Shown here: piece after piece, positions 55,074-64,000 of the stretch
Layout of the letters: every line of letters begins with the position of its first letter
How positions within the stretch are numbered: position 1 is the first letter of the stretch
Position numbers and translations under genes: made by a program
Assembly (NCBI RefSeq): GCF_037974265.1
Contig: NZ_CP150233.1
Coordinates: 6,820,001 to 6,884,000 of the forward strand
Reading direction: 5' to 3'
Source of the DNA: Paenibacillus sp. FSL R5-0623
Lineage (GTDB): Bacteria; Bacillota; Bacilli; Paenibacillales; Paenibacillaceae
Length of the DNA: 64,000 bases
The notes under the pieces: generated by a model
Told to the model about the DNA's origin: nothing
The model's database searches: none
Seen by the model: the letters and a program-made list of their open reading frames with translations, nothing else

Positions 55074-57197
55074 TTATGAAGCTTTTGCTGCAACAGCTTT
55101 TTCAATTAATGCTTTGGCATCGTTAGTAGTAAGACCTTGTTTAGGTTGAAGTGATTTTTTATCTGTTCCAGCAAAAATACCTTTGTCAATCAGTTTTGCC
55201 ATAGGTTTAATTGCATAGGCAGACACGGATTTACCATCTTCGAAACTAGCAATAATCGTAGCAGCGTCTTTATCAGTCGCTTGATCTTTTACCAATTTAG
55301 CAAGAATGGTAGCTGCTTCTTCACGTGTAATATCCCGATCAGGATAGAAGTTTCCACCATAACCTTGAATGAATCCAGCATGCGTAGCTTCAGCGATTGC
55401 ATCTGCATATGCAGCATCAGCCGCAACATCCTTGAATGCAGGTGCTGTAGCTACTTCGTTAAGTTTCAACATGTCGACCAGAGCACTTACAAATTCAGCA
55501 CGAGAAATGACTTCTGTTGTTACAGGTGTTTCTGTTGGCTCAGTAGATGCTGCCAGGTTTGTGATACGTCCTTCATTTTTAGCTTCGATGCTACCGCCTT
55601 TATACGTATCTACGATGTACTGGTAGAATACATCCAGATCGATAGGACCTGCCAGGGATGATTTAGCATCCACTAGCACTTTATAGTTATCTCCACCTGC
55701 AGCCATAAAGTTGTTAACTACAGCCGTATATGTTTTTGCAGGGTCAATCGTTGTTCCATCTTCAAGACTGAGACCAGTAACACGCTCTGCGACAGGCTTA
55801 TTGAAATCTGCAGTGTATTTCAAACCAGAGATTTGGAGTGTTTTGGTATTAGGTGTACCGTCAGCATTGGTACCCCATTGCTGCTGCAACAAGGTTTTAA
55901 CCTGTTCGCCAGTCAGCTCAAGTTTTACTAGAGTATTACCAAACGGTTGGATTTTGGCAAGATCAGCAAAGGTCACATCGCCTTGTGGCAGATCCGCACG
56001 AATACCGCCTGGATTCATAAATGCAAAGTCAGCAGCACTTGCCTTATCCCCAAAGTCTGCTTCACGCATTGAATCTGCAATGAGGTTACCTAGAGGGGCT
56101 TCGTTATTATAAGCATCTGTACGGGTAACAGAACCATCCGTTGTACCTACTGGCTTCGTCAGCTCAGGATGCTTGTCTAATGATTTTTTAATAATAGCTA
56201 AAGATTCAGGGTCTTCTTTTACACCCTCTTGGAAAGTCGTTGTAACAGTCGCTGATTTTTCAGTTACATCCCCGGTAGCAGGGTCAATCATCAGCTTGAT
56301 ATCTTCAAATGCCGTGCCATAGGAGTAAGCTTGAACGATCAACTTTCCATTCACTTCACCGTTAGCCAAAGCATGATTGTCACCTGCAACGATAACGTCA
56401 ACAGGGGAATCCGCCGGTAAAGCTTTTGCCAGATCAGCTGCTTCTCCAGTGGTTACGCCTTCTTTGGTTGATGCTGGATCATGTGCCAAAACAATGATCG
56501 TTTCTACACCTTGGTCTTGCAATTCTTTAGCATATTTATTAACGGCTTCCACTTCTTCTTCTGCGCTTAAGAAACGTACGCCAGCTGTCCCAGATGGAGA
56601 TACTTTGGCAGGTGTGGATTTCGTCACTAGTCCGATGAATCCAATTTTGACTCCGCCCACTTCTTTAATCACATACGGCTTAATCAATGTTTTTCCTGTG
56701 GCAGTTTCAATCACGTTTGCATTGACGTAATCAAATTTTGCACCGGCATGCGTTACCTTACCTTCTTTTGGATCAAGGCCACCAAAGATCTGTGCCTTTA
56801 AAGCAGCGACACCTTGGTCGAATTCGTGATTCCCTAAGGACCCTACATCGAAGCCCATCATATTCATCCATTCCATGGTAGGCTCGTCACGATCCAAAGA
56901 TGAGGCTGGAGCAGATGCACCAACAGAGTCTCCATTATGGAATAGTAGGGAGTGTTCATATTTGGCTTGAGCTTCTTTGAGATAGGTTGCTAGAATTGGA
57001 GCCGTTCCTGCCTTCTTATCACCCACGATTGATGTGGTATCTAACTGACCGTGGAAATCATTGATTCCAATCAAGTGTACTTCTACATCGTTACCTGCGG
57101 CAGAGACAGAACCTGCTGCGCCCAATAGTTGCGTGAGTAATAGTGCAGCGGTGGCTACACGCAGTGTGCTTTTACCCAAAACTTTTTTCCAAAACAT
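55074..57197 (-). CDS. SLH-anchored 5'-nucleotidase / metallophosphoesterase
   Basis: 707 aa. Signal peptide to SVSAAG. Metallophosphatase domain (about 38-265) with GINDFHG, HNGDS, GNHEFD and AGDNHA motifs; 5'-nucleotidase C-terminal domain (about 335-510) with MNPGGIRADLPQG. Then three SLH domains (about 565-705), the last two diverged. It should hydrolyse extracellular nucleotides to nucleosides and phosphate at the cell surface, as UshA/YfkN relatives do. ATG with GGAGAGGGG upstream. Confidence 0.95.
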   Translation of the reverse strand: MFWKKVLGKSTLRVATAALLLTQLLGAAGSVSAAGNDVEVHLIGINDFHGQLDTTSIVGDKKAGTAPILATYLKEAQAKYEHSLLFHNGDSVGASAPASSLDRDEPTMEWMNMMGFDVGSLGNHEFDQGVAALKAQIFGGLDPKEGKVTHAGAKFDYVNANVIETATGKTLIKPYVIKEVGGVKIGFIGLVTKSTPAKVSPSGTAGVRFLSAEEEVEAVNKYAKELQDQGVETIIVLAHDPASTKEGVTTGEAADLAKALPADSPVDVIVAGDNHALANGEVNGKLIVQAYSYGTAFEDIKLMIDPATGDVTEKSATVTTTFQEGVKEDPESLAIIKKSLDKHPELTKPVGTTDGSVTRTDAYNNEAPLGNLIADSMREADFGDKASAADFAFMNPGGIRADLPQGDVTFADLAKIQPFGNTLVKLELTGEQVKTLLQQQWGTNADGTPNTKTLQISGLKYTADFNKPVAERVTGLSLEDGTTIDPAKTYTAVVNNFMAAGGDNYKVLVDAKSSLAGPIDLDVFYQYIVDTYKGGSIEAKNEGRITNLAASTEPTETPVTTEVISRAEFVSALVDMLKLNEVATAPAFKDVAADAAYADAIAEATHAGFIQGYGGNFYPDRDITREEAATILAKLVKDQATDKDAATIIASFEDGKSVSAYAIKPMAKLIDKGIFAGTDKKSLQPKQGLTTNDAKALIEKAVAAKAS

Positions 57198-57429
57198 GAA
57201 TGAAAAAACCCCTCTCCAATTTTAGATCCTGAGATATTTTACCATAGTTCAATTCATAAAAATCATTAAATATATAAAATGGATGTAAAAAGTTGAGAGA
57301 TTGATAGAACAGCAACATGACATGTTACATTTCAGCCAAAACTTCACTATTGGTACTCTGACACGCAGCTCAATTCTTCTTACGCTATCACCTACTGGGT
57401 ACGTTCGACATAGTACACTGGCACTGGCT
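57198..57429. other. Promoter-side gap of the 5'-nucleotidase gene
   Basis: No gene is supported. The sequence is AT-rich and must hold the nucleotidase promoter, but no clear -35/-10 pair was identified. Confidence 0.4.
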
Positions 57430-57457
57430 AAAAAAAAAGACACCCTGCAGGGTGCCT
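57430..57457 (-). terminator. Terminator of the Ig-SLH gene
   Basis: On the minus strand CACCC-TGCA-GGGTG is followed by TC and at least eight T residues, about 105 bases after the stop at 57564. Confidence 0.8.
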
Positions 57458-57563
57458 TAGTTTCTTCATATAATATCTCAAAACACTCAGACGACGAGGT
57501 ATCTATCTTTTACTCCAACTTGCTTTCCTCTTTATAGAGGTAGAGATGTTTCTCGGTTGACTA

Positions 57564-60245
57564 CTATTCTGCTTTGGTTTTATCTATCATGTTCATTAAT
57601 ATAACAACAGCCTCTGCTCTGGTGGTTTGCGCTTTAGGTTTGAAATCGTTGTTACCCATGCCTTCTACAAGACCAAGTTCCTTCAGAGCTTCCACAGAAG
57701 TTTTCGCCCAAACAGGAATAGATTTGTCATCTGCAAAAGACGTTGTAGCATTGCCTGTAATAGATACCTTTATCGCATTCGCAACCATCACTACCATCTC
57801 GGCACGTGTTATATTGGTGTTCGGACGGAACGTGTCGTCCGGATAACCGCTAATAATGCCTTCTTGCACGGCTTGCGAGACTGCCATTTTGGCCCAAGTT
57901 CCGATCTCGGTTTTATCTGAGAATACCAGTTCCAATTCTGCTTTTTGTGAACTCAATGCACCCATCAGCATAACTGAGAACTCGGCACGTGTGATGTTCT
58001 TCCCCGGATTGAACGTTCCATCCGGATAACCGTTGATGATGCCTTTGCTTGAAGCTTGTTTAATTCTTGCTTCAGCCCAGTGTCCCGAGATATCGCTAAA
58101 ACCAGGTTCCGTCGTGGGTTCAACTGGATTATTCAAGACCGGCTTCCCGCTAATTTTATCTATAACAAGGACAGCATACTTCGTAAAGTGATTAACCTCA
58201 ACTATGATTTGGTTCCCTTTTATAATGCCTCCGTCCACTTTCTCCCATGCCTTGTTCACTTCATTATAATAATATACAGCTGTCGAATGATGACTCTCAA
58301 GACCTGATGAATCAAATGTAAAGGTCATTTTTACCGGCTTGAGGAAGTTCTCCGGGAAATTCTTCAAAAGCTCAAAAACTGGGCTGGCCAGAATCTCTTT
58401 ATTTGTTAGCAAAATTTCGGTATTAGACACTTTATCAATCGATAGAGTCAGTTCTTGAGATGATCCTCCTGCTGGAATTGAGATCTGAATCTCTTTACCT
58501 AAGCTAACCAACCCTGATTTTCCCACCGGAACGGTTATTTTACCCGTTGTTGAAGTGACTGTATTGTCTATAGGAGCCATTGGTGCTGAAGGAGTACTCG
58601 GACTTGTTGTTTGTACGGGCTGTACAGTGAAAACTGAATACGGATTGGACTCCGTTATCCCCTGTCCTGCATTACCGGCACCATTGGACACTCCATTATT
58701 CTGAAGGGTAATAACATTGACCGATTTGTTAACGTTACCTTGAGGTGTTAACGTTGCTGTCCACGTCACACCCCCATCGGATGATTGAACAGCACTCAGT
58801 GTACCACTTGCAACCGTCAGATCTGCATTATCAAAACCCGACACGGCCTCAGAGAATGTGATCGTTACCGCTGATGTTTTGCCACTGGTCAGCGTTGTAT
58901 CGGCTACAACAATCGTTGCTGTTGGTTGGGCGGTATAAACCGTATAATTATTCGAATCCGTTGTACCCGTTCCGGCATTGCCTGCAACATCACTGATGCC
59001 TGTATTATCAAGCGTAATGATATTTGTGCCATCCGTGGTGCCAACAGCCGGCGTCAATGTCGCAGTCCATGTAATACCTCCATTGGATGAACTAACGGCA
59101 CTCAGCGTACCGTTTGCAACGGTCAGGTCGTCATTGGTAAATCCTGTAACTCCTTCGGAAAAAGTGAAGTTGACCTGCGATGTCTTCCCGGCAGTCATTG
59201 TCGTATCGGTGACGTCAATCGTTGCTGTAGGTCTAACCGTATCAATGGCGTAGTTATTGGAATCCGTTGTACCCGTACCTGTTATGCCGCCTTGATTCAT
59301 CACACCCGTATTGTCGAGTGTAATCTTATTGGTTCCAGCAGTCATGCCGACAGTCGGGGTTAGTTCTGCTGTATAGATAATATTATCGTTAGTAGCCAGA
59401 TTGTTAATGGTTCCATTCATCGCTGCAAGGTCTGCAACAGTAAATCCTGTAACTGGTTCAGAGAATGTGATGGTGACCTGTGATGTTTTACCAATGATCA
59501 GCGTTGTATCGGCTACTACAATCGTTGCCGTTGGCCGGGCGGTATAGACCTCATAATTATTCGAGATCGTTGTCCCTATGCCAGCATTGCCTACATCATT
59601 GCTCATGCCTGTATTATCAAGCGTGATGATGTTGGTTTCATCCGTGATACCATAAGCTGGCGTCAATGTCGCAGTCCATGTAATACCTCCATTGGATGAA
59701 CTAAGGTCGCTCACCGTACCGTTCTCAACCAAAAGGTCAGCGACGTCAAAACCTGTCACTGCTTCGGAAAACGTAATAGTAACCAGTGATGTCTGCCCAG
59801 CAGTAAGGACCGTACCAGCTATGATAATATTTGCTGTGGGTCTTATTGTATCAATCGCATAATTACTCGAGGTGGTTATACCTACACCTACAGTACGGTC
59901 TTGATTCATCACACCTGAGTTGTCGAGAGTAATGACGTTCAATGCATCTGTAGTGTCGGGTTTAGGTGTGAGAGTTGCGGTCCAAGTAGTGCCTCCATCT
60001 GAAGATGAAGGTGCAGTCAGTGTAGCGTTTGGAACCGTTAAGTCTCCATTATCCAACCCTTGTACCGCTTCCGAGAACGTAAAGGTTACCTGTGATGTGC
60101 TGCCAATTCTCAGCAGTGTGTTATCCATTGTGATTGTTGACGTTGGAGCCGCAGCATACACCTTATCTGATGGTTTTAAGTACAACAGTCCTGTAATGAG
60201 AGACAAGACCAGAATGAAGCTCCCTATCCTTTTGCCAAAAATCAT
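57564..60245 (-). CDS. SLH surface protein with five Ig-like repeats
   Basis: 893 aa. Signal peptide to KVYAAAP. Five Ig-like repeats of about 100 residues begin near 34, 132, 235, 335 and 436, each with PTATI-type start, ITFSEAVTGF and WTATLTP and ending NNY. A linker (about 541-560), a ZU5-like domain (about 565-690; FTKYAVLVID) and three SLH domains (about 705-893; GIINGYPDGTFNPG, GIISGYPDDTFRPN). Wall-bound, probably structural or adhesive. ATG with AGGAGGG upstream. Confidence 0.94.
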   Translation of the reverse strand: MIFGKRIGSFILVLSLITGLLYLKPSDKVYAAAPTSTITMDNTLLRIGSTSQVTFTFSEAVQGLDNGDLTVPNATLTAPSSSDGGTTWTATLTPKPDTTDALNVITLDNSGVMNQDRTVGVGITTSSNYAIDTIRPTANIIIAGTVLTAGQTSLVTITFSEAVTGFDVADLLVENGTVSDLSSSNGGITWTATLTPAYGITDETNIITLDNTGMSNDVGNAGIGTTISNNYEVYTARPTATIVVADTTLIIGKTSQVTITFSEPVTGFTVADLAAMNGTINNLATNDNIIYTAELTPTVGMTAGTNKITLDNTGVMNQGGITGTGTTDSNNYAIDTVRPTATIDVTDTTMTAGKTSQVNFTFSEGVTGFTNDDLTVANGTLSAVSSSNGGITWTATLTPAVGTTDGTNIITLDNTGISDVAGNAGTGTTDSNNYTVYTAQPTATIVVADTTLTSGKTSAVTITFSEAVSGFDNADLTVASGTLSAVQSSDGGVTWTATLTPQGNVNKSVNVITLQNNGVSNGAGNAGQGITESNPYSVFTVQPVQTTSPSTPSAPMAPIDNTVTSTTGKITVPVGKSGLVSLGKEIQISIPAGGSSQELTLSIDKVSNTEILLTNKEILASPVFELLKNFPENFLKPVKMTFTFDSSGLESHHSTAVYYYNEVNKAWEKVDGGIIKGNQIIVEVNHFTKYAVLVIDKISGKPVLNNPVEPTTEPGFSDISGHWAEARIKQASSKGIINGYPDGTFNPGKNITRAEFSVMLMGALSSQKAELELVFSDKTEIGTWAKMAVSQAVQEGIISGYPDDTFRPNTNITRAEMVVMVANAIKVSITGNATTSFADDKSIPVWAKTSVEALKELGLVEGMGNNDFKPKAQTTRAEAVVILMNMIDKTKAE
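58620..60150 (-). repeat. Five ~300-bp tandem coding repeats
   Basis: Adjacent units share long identical stretches, for example GTCGCAGTCCATGTAATACC at about 59060 and 59669. The likeness at DNA level is higher than protein function needs, suggesting recent duplication or gene conversion. Confidence 0.8.
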
Positions 60246-60813
60246 ATGACCCTCCTCGTATCTTTCCTCTGGATGAGAAAATCTTCTGAAACCCTTCTTA
60301 AATACTTCAAATTCAATCTAATCAATCATTCGACACATTCGTCCAAATTCCTATATCCACAAATAAAAATAAATCGTTCGTCACAGCTGAACTACTAACT
60401 GTAAGTCGAGAGTGAGACTAGTTAAAAGTATTCATTTATGCCTTCCACAATCACCCGGAAAGATTTTCATAGAAAATAATGTATTTTATCTTTTTAGTTG
60501 CTATAATGGAATAAAAAGTAATATCATCTACATAGTCCACTGAATAGCAAGTTTCCACCGAGCCTTCCCCCCTCCACTCTAGGTATCACATCCATTTACA
60601 TATAGTGCATTCAAGCAACTAATTTTGTCTATTAAAGGAGGTGAACCGAGAGCATTTTATATCTGATTTCCCTTTAATTATCATTGGGGGATGTGTTGAT
60701 TGCTCTTCCACCACTCCTAACCGAACGCTGCGCAGAAATACGCAATAATTGTAAGGGTTTGTTTTTCTATGTATTTAGCTTTAACCATTATAAAGAACAT
60801 AGGAGCGTGTCCA
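60246..60813. other. 568-base gap between the Ig-SLH and lectin genes
   Basis: Contains a TATAAT (60502-60507) on the plus strand and, at 60634, AAAGGAGGTGAA, a near-complete anti-16S sequence without a well-spaced ATG. A GTG at 60641 directly abutting it would open a 35-codon frame to 60748. No convincing gene is seen. Confidence 0.45.
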
Positions 60814-61437
60814 ATGAATAAATTGTTCCCGAAATCTTTTCGAGTTTTTTTGGTTTGCTTGTTGATTCTTGCATTTGCCGTACCAGCAACGGCTTCTGCT
60901 GGCTATCTTGGAGATAAGCTCACAATCGGCCAAAGCATGGCGAAGGGTGACTATCTCACCTCCCAAGATGGTAGATTTTCAGCCATTTGGCAGAATGACG
61001 GGAACTTCGTTATCTATCAAAACGGTTCTTCTCTCTGGAGTAGCGGTACCAGTAACAGTGGGGCTCTTTCGTTCAATTTTGAATCACAGTACGGGAAACC
61101 TGTCATCTATAAATATGGCATGAAATATCAAGACGTTTACCAATATGGTTATCGTTATGGTTTCAACCCGGCTACAGGTAAATTCGAATATTACACCGGT
61201 TGGGGGTGGGATAAAGTTTTGATGATTGATACTTCCGTACAGGTAGCTGCTTGGTCTCCCAATACCACCTCATGGATTCCAGGTCATCACGGGAGCAGCT
61301 TACCGGCTAACACAACGGGTGACACACTGGTCATGCAAAGTGATGGGAATTTAGTTCTCTATAACACAACCCTGACCAATAGCAATTATCCGAACAGTTG
61401 GATTCCTGTCTGGGCTTCGAATACGGGCGGGCGTTAA
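60814..61437 (+). CDS. Secreted B-lectin (monocot mannose-lectin fold) protein
   Basis: 207 aa from ATG 60814, which has AGGAG seven bases upstream; a longer frame from 60769 lacks one. Signal peptide to TASAG. Two copies of the mannose-site pattern QxDxNxVxY are visible: QNDGNFVIY (about 68) and QSDGNLVLY (about 184). They are separated by an unusual Tyr-rich insert (YGMKYQDVYQYGYRYGF). Such lectins bind mannose glycans; some bacterial members are lectin-like bacteriocins. Whether this one kills or only binds is unknown. Confidence 0.88.
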   Translation: MNKLFPKSFRVFLVCLLILAFAVPATASAGYLGDKLTIGQSMAKGDYLTSQDGRFSAIWQNDGNFVIYQNGSSLWSSGTSNSGALSFNFESQYGKPVIYKYGMKYQDVYQYGYRYGFNPATGKFEYYTGWGWDKVLMIDTSVQVAAWSPNTTSWIPGHHGSSLPANTTGDTLVMQSDGNLVLYNTTLTNSNYPNSWIPVWASNTGGR

Positions 61438-61446
61438 AATCAGATC

Positions 61447-61478
61447 GAGAGCCGCATGATGAGCGGCTCTTTTTTTGT
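61447..61478 (+). terminator. Terminator of the lectin gene
   Basis: GAGCCGC-ATGATGA-GCGGCTC followed by seven T residues, about 12 bases after the stop. Confidence 0.95.
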
Positions 61479-61616
61479 TTATCCAGGGAAGCTGATAGAC
61501 TCACTACTTAACCCAAAGAGGTCAACCAGTAAAACGGCTGACCTCTATACATAAATGTCGTATGGACTATTCCGCTCTCTATATTTCGGGGAAATATAAT
61601 AACTGTAGAGAGTCTA

Positions 61617-62981
61617 TTACTTTACCGTCTGAGCCTTCTTCAATTTATCAGCAACGGCTTGAGTGTTGGATTGAATAGCAGCAGTTGCTTTGTCTAATGT
61701 TTTCTTCCCGTTTACTACCTGTGTCAATTCTTTCAATACAATTGACCGAAATCTCAATTCAAAATTTGGTGACTTGTTCATGAGAACATAACTTGTTATC
61801 GATGAATCCAGATCAGGTTTTAATTTATAGAATGCATCCAACTTGTACCCTGAGTACTCCTTAATCATGCGAGATAGAGGAGCACCGATACTATTGTTCG
61901 AGTTCTTGGGTTTATAGTATTCATTAGCGTAGTCATCTCCATTGAAATATTTGATGAAATCCCAAGCTGCATCAACATGAGATGCGCCTGCTGGAATTGC
62001 AAATATCTCATTAACATACACGTTCCCTGTTGACTTTCGGTCCTTAGCGGCTGGACCGGTAGCAATACCAAGCGTGAAAGGTTTATAATTCTTCACACCT
62101 TTTTTGGCTGCTTGCAGGGATTGCAACTGACTAATAGAGGCTACTTTCATAGCTGATCGTCCCATAATGAACGAGCTGCTTTCCAAGTAACTTTTGCCGG
62201 ACAGACTGATCATCTCGTCAAGTACTCCGGACTTCGTTGCCTCGCTCGACAGACGATAAGCATTTTTCCACGCAGTTGTATTTGCAGTAGCCTTAAGGGT
62301 GTTTGGATCCATGTACGTTAATCCTTCTGTTCTGGCGATTTCCATTACCAGATTGCTTGATCCAGTGGAGCTTAGGCCCCAAATTCGGGAGTTCTTATCT
62401 CCCTTAGTAGGGAATTTCTTAGCAAGATTCAATATCTCTTCCCATGTCATCCCATCTGTTGGTGTTTTAACATTGTACTTTTTAAATAAATCAGCATTAT
62501 ACAGAAGAGCGTAGGAATCCGCTTTTGGGCTTAACCCATAAAGTTTGCCACCGCCTTGTTTCTTCAATTCATCAAGCAAGCCGGGGTATAACGTTGTCGT
62601 ATCATACGTATCTCGCTTAATTAAAGGTTCTAAATCGACTAGCTTTTTATCTTTAGACATTTGTTGGTATTGGTAAGGGGGTAGCATCACAAGATCGGGT
62701 GAATACTTATTGATTGCCCCGTTGTAATCCTTAATCGACTCCATACCTCCAGGTGTAACTACTTCGATATTTACATTCGGGTACTTCTGACTAAACAGAT
62801 CTCCATACGTCATTTTGAAATCATCTTCGTTCCAGTACAATACTTTTAAAGTACGTGCCGAATCTGCCTCGTTATCCGAATTTGCAGAGACTTGCTTGCC
62901 TGTGCTAAAAACTGTTGAAATACCGATTAACATAACACTTAGGCTAACAAGCATGGCCTTCTGTAATACCTTATGCTTCAA
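61617..62981 (-). CDS. Extracellular sugar-type solute-binding protein (family 1)
   Basis: 454 aa from TTG 62981, preferred because GGAGG lies eight bases upstream; the frame extends ten codons to an ATG at 63011. Export signal ends near QVSAN; no lipobox Cys is present, unusual for a Gram-positive binding protein. Family 1 features: LKVLYWNEDDFKMTYGDLF at the mature start, MTWEEILNLAKKFP near 190, NEIFAIPAGASHVDAAWDF near 335. No permeases or ATPase are next to it, so it may be a sensory partner of the divergent two-component system (inference). Confidence 0.88.
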   Translation of the reverse strand: MKHKVLQKAMLVSLSVMLIGISTVFSTGKQVSANSDNEADSARTLKVLYWNEDDFKMTYGDLFSQKYPNVNIEVVTPGGMESIKDYNGAINKYSPDLVMLPPYQYQQMSKDKKLVDLEPLIKRDTYDTTTLYPGLLDELKKQGGGKLYGLSPKADSYALLYNADLFKKYNVKTPTDGMTWEEILNLAKKFPTKGDKNSRIWGLSSTGSSNLVMEIARTEGLTYMDPNTLKATANTTAWKNAYRLSSEATKSGVLDEMISLSGKSYLESSSFIMGRSAMKVASISQLQSLQAAKKGVKNYKPFTLGIATGPAAKDRKSTGNVYVNEIFAIPAGASHVDAAWDFIKYFNGDDYANEYYKPKNSNNSIGAPLSRMIKEYSGYKLDAFYKLKPDLDSSITSYVLMNKSPNFELRFRSIVLKELTQVVNGKKTLDKATAAIQSNTQAVADKLKKAQTVK

Positions 62982-63184
62982 AAATAAAACCTCCACTCGT
63001 GTATTGTTCAAACGATGATTCGCTTGTGTTGTACTCAGTATAGAAGTGAAAGCTTATCATCTAACTACCGAACTTCTTATCATTTCCTTAAATCGTCCTG
63101 ACGTTATTCAATGCATAAGAAATATCGCTTATAATTATCGTGATGCTCTTCAATTGAAGGAAGATGCTGGAATAGGGAGGATCT

Positions 63185-63898
63185 ATGGCGGAAAGCACAA
63201 TTTTAATGGTGGATGATGAAGCGGAAATCATCCAATTAATGAGTATTTATTTCAATAACGAAGGTTATAAGTTGCTGCAAGCGTCGAATGGAATGGAGGC
63301 GCTGAAGATTCTGCAGACCAAGCAAGTGGATCTAATTGTACTGGATCTAATGATGCCCAAGATGGACGGTTTACAAGCGTGTATGAAAATACGAGAGACG
63401 AATCCGATTCCTATCATTATGCTGTCCGCTAAAAGCCAAGATATCGACAAAATATCAGGCCTCAGTATCGGCGCTGACGACTACGTAACCAAACCGTTCA
63501 ACCCGCTCGAGCTGATCGCAAGGATCAAGTCGCAGCTTCGAAGAATGAACCAGTTCAACTCCGTTTTGGGCAATGCGAACGAAATACATATCGAAAACGT
63601 CGTGATTAATAATGCATCCCACACGGTAACGGTCGATCAGCAGGAAATCAAATTGACTCCCCGCGAGTTCGCGCTCCTTCACATGCTGGCTGTTAATAGA
63701 GGGATGGTGCTGAGTATGGACCGTATCTACGAAGAAGTATGGAATGAGCCTTTTATGGAGTCGAAGAATAGTGTCATGGTTCATATCCGTAAGCTCCGGG
63801 AGAAGATAGAATCCAATCCACGTGAACCACGGATCATTAAAACCGTGTGGGGGATTGGATACAAAATCGAAAGCGATTTAAAAGCAAGGGGTGAGTAG
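63185..63898 (+). CDS. OmpR/VanR-family response regulator
   Basis: 237 aa. Receiver with D10/D11, phospho-acceptor D54 in VLDLMMP and K in DDYVTKPF; then a winged-helix DNA-binding domain (about 130-232; LTPREFALLHML, VMVHIRKLREKI, IKTVWGIGYKIE). ATG with GGGAGG upstream. Followed with overlap by a sensor kinase, and divergent from the solute-binding protein gene it may regulate. Confidence 0.96.
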   Translation: MAESTILMVDDEAEIIQLMSIYFNNEGYKLLQASNGMEALKILQTKQVDLIVLDLMMPKMDGLQACMKIRETNPIPIIMLSAKSQDIDKISGLSIGADDYVTKPFNPLELIARIKSQLRRMNQFNSVLGNANEIHIENVVINNASHTVTVDQQEIKLTPREFALLHMLAVNRGMVLSMDRIYEEVWNEPFMESKNSVMVHIRKLREKIESNPREPRIIKTVWGIGYKIESDLKARGE

Positions 63899-64000
63899 GA
63901 TCCAACCACAGTGGCTGTATACGATTCGGTGGAGATTAATGCTGATCATGGTTGCAAGTCTGGTTTTGACAGGCGCAGCTATTTTTTTGGGGTATGTCAT
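63891..64000 (+). CDS. Sensor histidine kinase (N-terminal fragment, cut by window edge)
   Basis: From a GTG overlapping the end of the regulator gene by eight bases, reading MSRIQPQWLYTIRWRLMLI and continuing into a first membrane helix (VASLVLTGAAIFLGYV). The rest lies outside. A short basic N-terminus then a helix right after an OmpR-family regulator is typical of its cognate kinase. Confidence 0.75.
   Translation, partial: MSRIQPQWLYTIRWRLMLIMVASLVLTGAAIFLGYV

Noticed and set aside
58620-60150. CRISPR-like repeat array
   Set aside because: Units are ~300 bp, coding and in frame. No 20-40 bp repeat-spacer pattern exists here or elsewhere in the window.

Overview
The window reads as a chromosomal segment of a Gram-positive, spore-forming, Paenibacillus-like Firmicute. 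The evidence is AGGAGG-type ribosome binding sites, frequent TTG and GTG starts, three proteins with S-layer homology (SLH) domains, a B. subtilis-type AraR regulator with its operator, Fur- and Zur-type 7-1-7 boxes, a WXG/LXG polymorphic toxin and a YheC/YheD-type spore-coat protein. No rRNA, tRNA, CRISPR array or prophage was seen. One IS3-family insertion sequence is present.

Layout. 1-3.1 kb: a TerD-associated protein cut by the left edge, an unexplained 87-bp-period repeat upstream of it, and an unknown gene. 3.2-13 kb: a 1,719-residue SLH surface protein beside a divergent two-component pair, a SARP-type response regulator and a sensor carrying two different kinase cores. 13.2-20.3 kb: malate:quinone oxidoreductase, then a five-gene peptide/nickel-type ABC importer whose promoter carries two Zur-like boxes, so zinc uptake is the best guess. 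20.5-26 kb: a lipoprotein, then a polymorphic-toxin locus on the minus strand with a WXG-EndoU toxin followed by an immunity-like gene array, one member frameshifted and the array split by the IS3 element. 26-31.5 kb: a membrane protein, a divergent TPR protein / XRE regulator pair around a 14-bp palindrome, a membrane diguanylate cyclase and an AAC(3)-family acetyltransferase. 31.6-37.2 kb: araB-araD-araA and divergent araR, with two AraR operators and a cre-like site. 37.3-42.4 kb: a secreted leucine-rich-repeat protein and a Fur-boxed iron-siderophore importer.

42.6-49.2 kb: a YxjG-type methionine synthase homologue and a three-gene exopolysaccharide-like operon (GT2-GtrA, BcsA-like synthase with PilZ, polytopic membrane protein). 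The synthase is a likely target of c-di-GMP, which the cyclase at 28.5-30.2 kb could make. 49.3-54.9 kb: YheC/D-like ATP-grasp protein, several small hypotheticals, ribosomal protein L25/Ctc preceded by a 28-codon ORF, and an Eis-like acetyltransferase. 55-61.4 kb: an SLH-anchored 5'-nucleotidase, an SLH protein with five Ig-like repeats and a secreted mannose-lectin-fold protein. 61.6-64 kb: a sugar-type solute-binding protein divergent from an OmpR-family regulator and the start of its sensor kinase, cut by the right edge.

A recurring design is metal and sugar control by an operator placed exactly between the -35 and -10 boxes. It is seen for the Zur, AraR and Fur sites, each with a readable sigma-A promoter. 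Functions are assigned from sequence motifs only. Immunity-family names and the zinc assignment are inferences.
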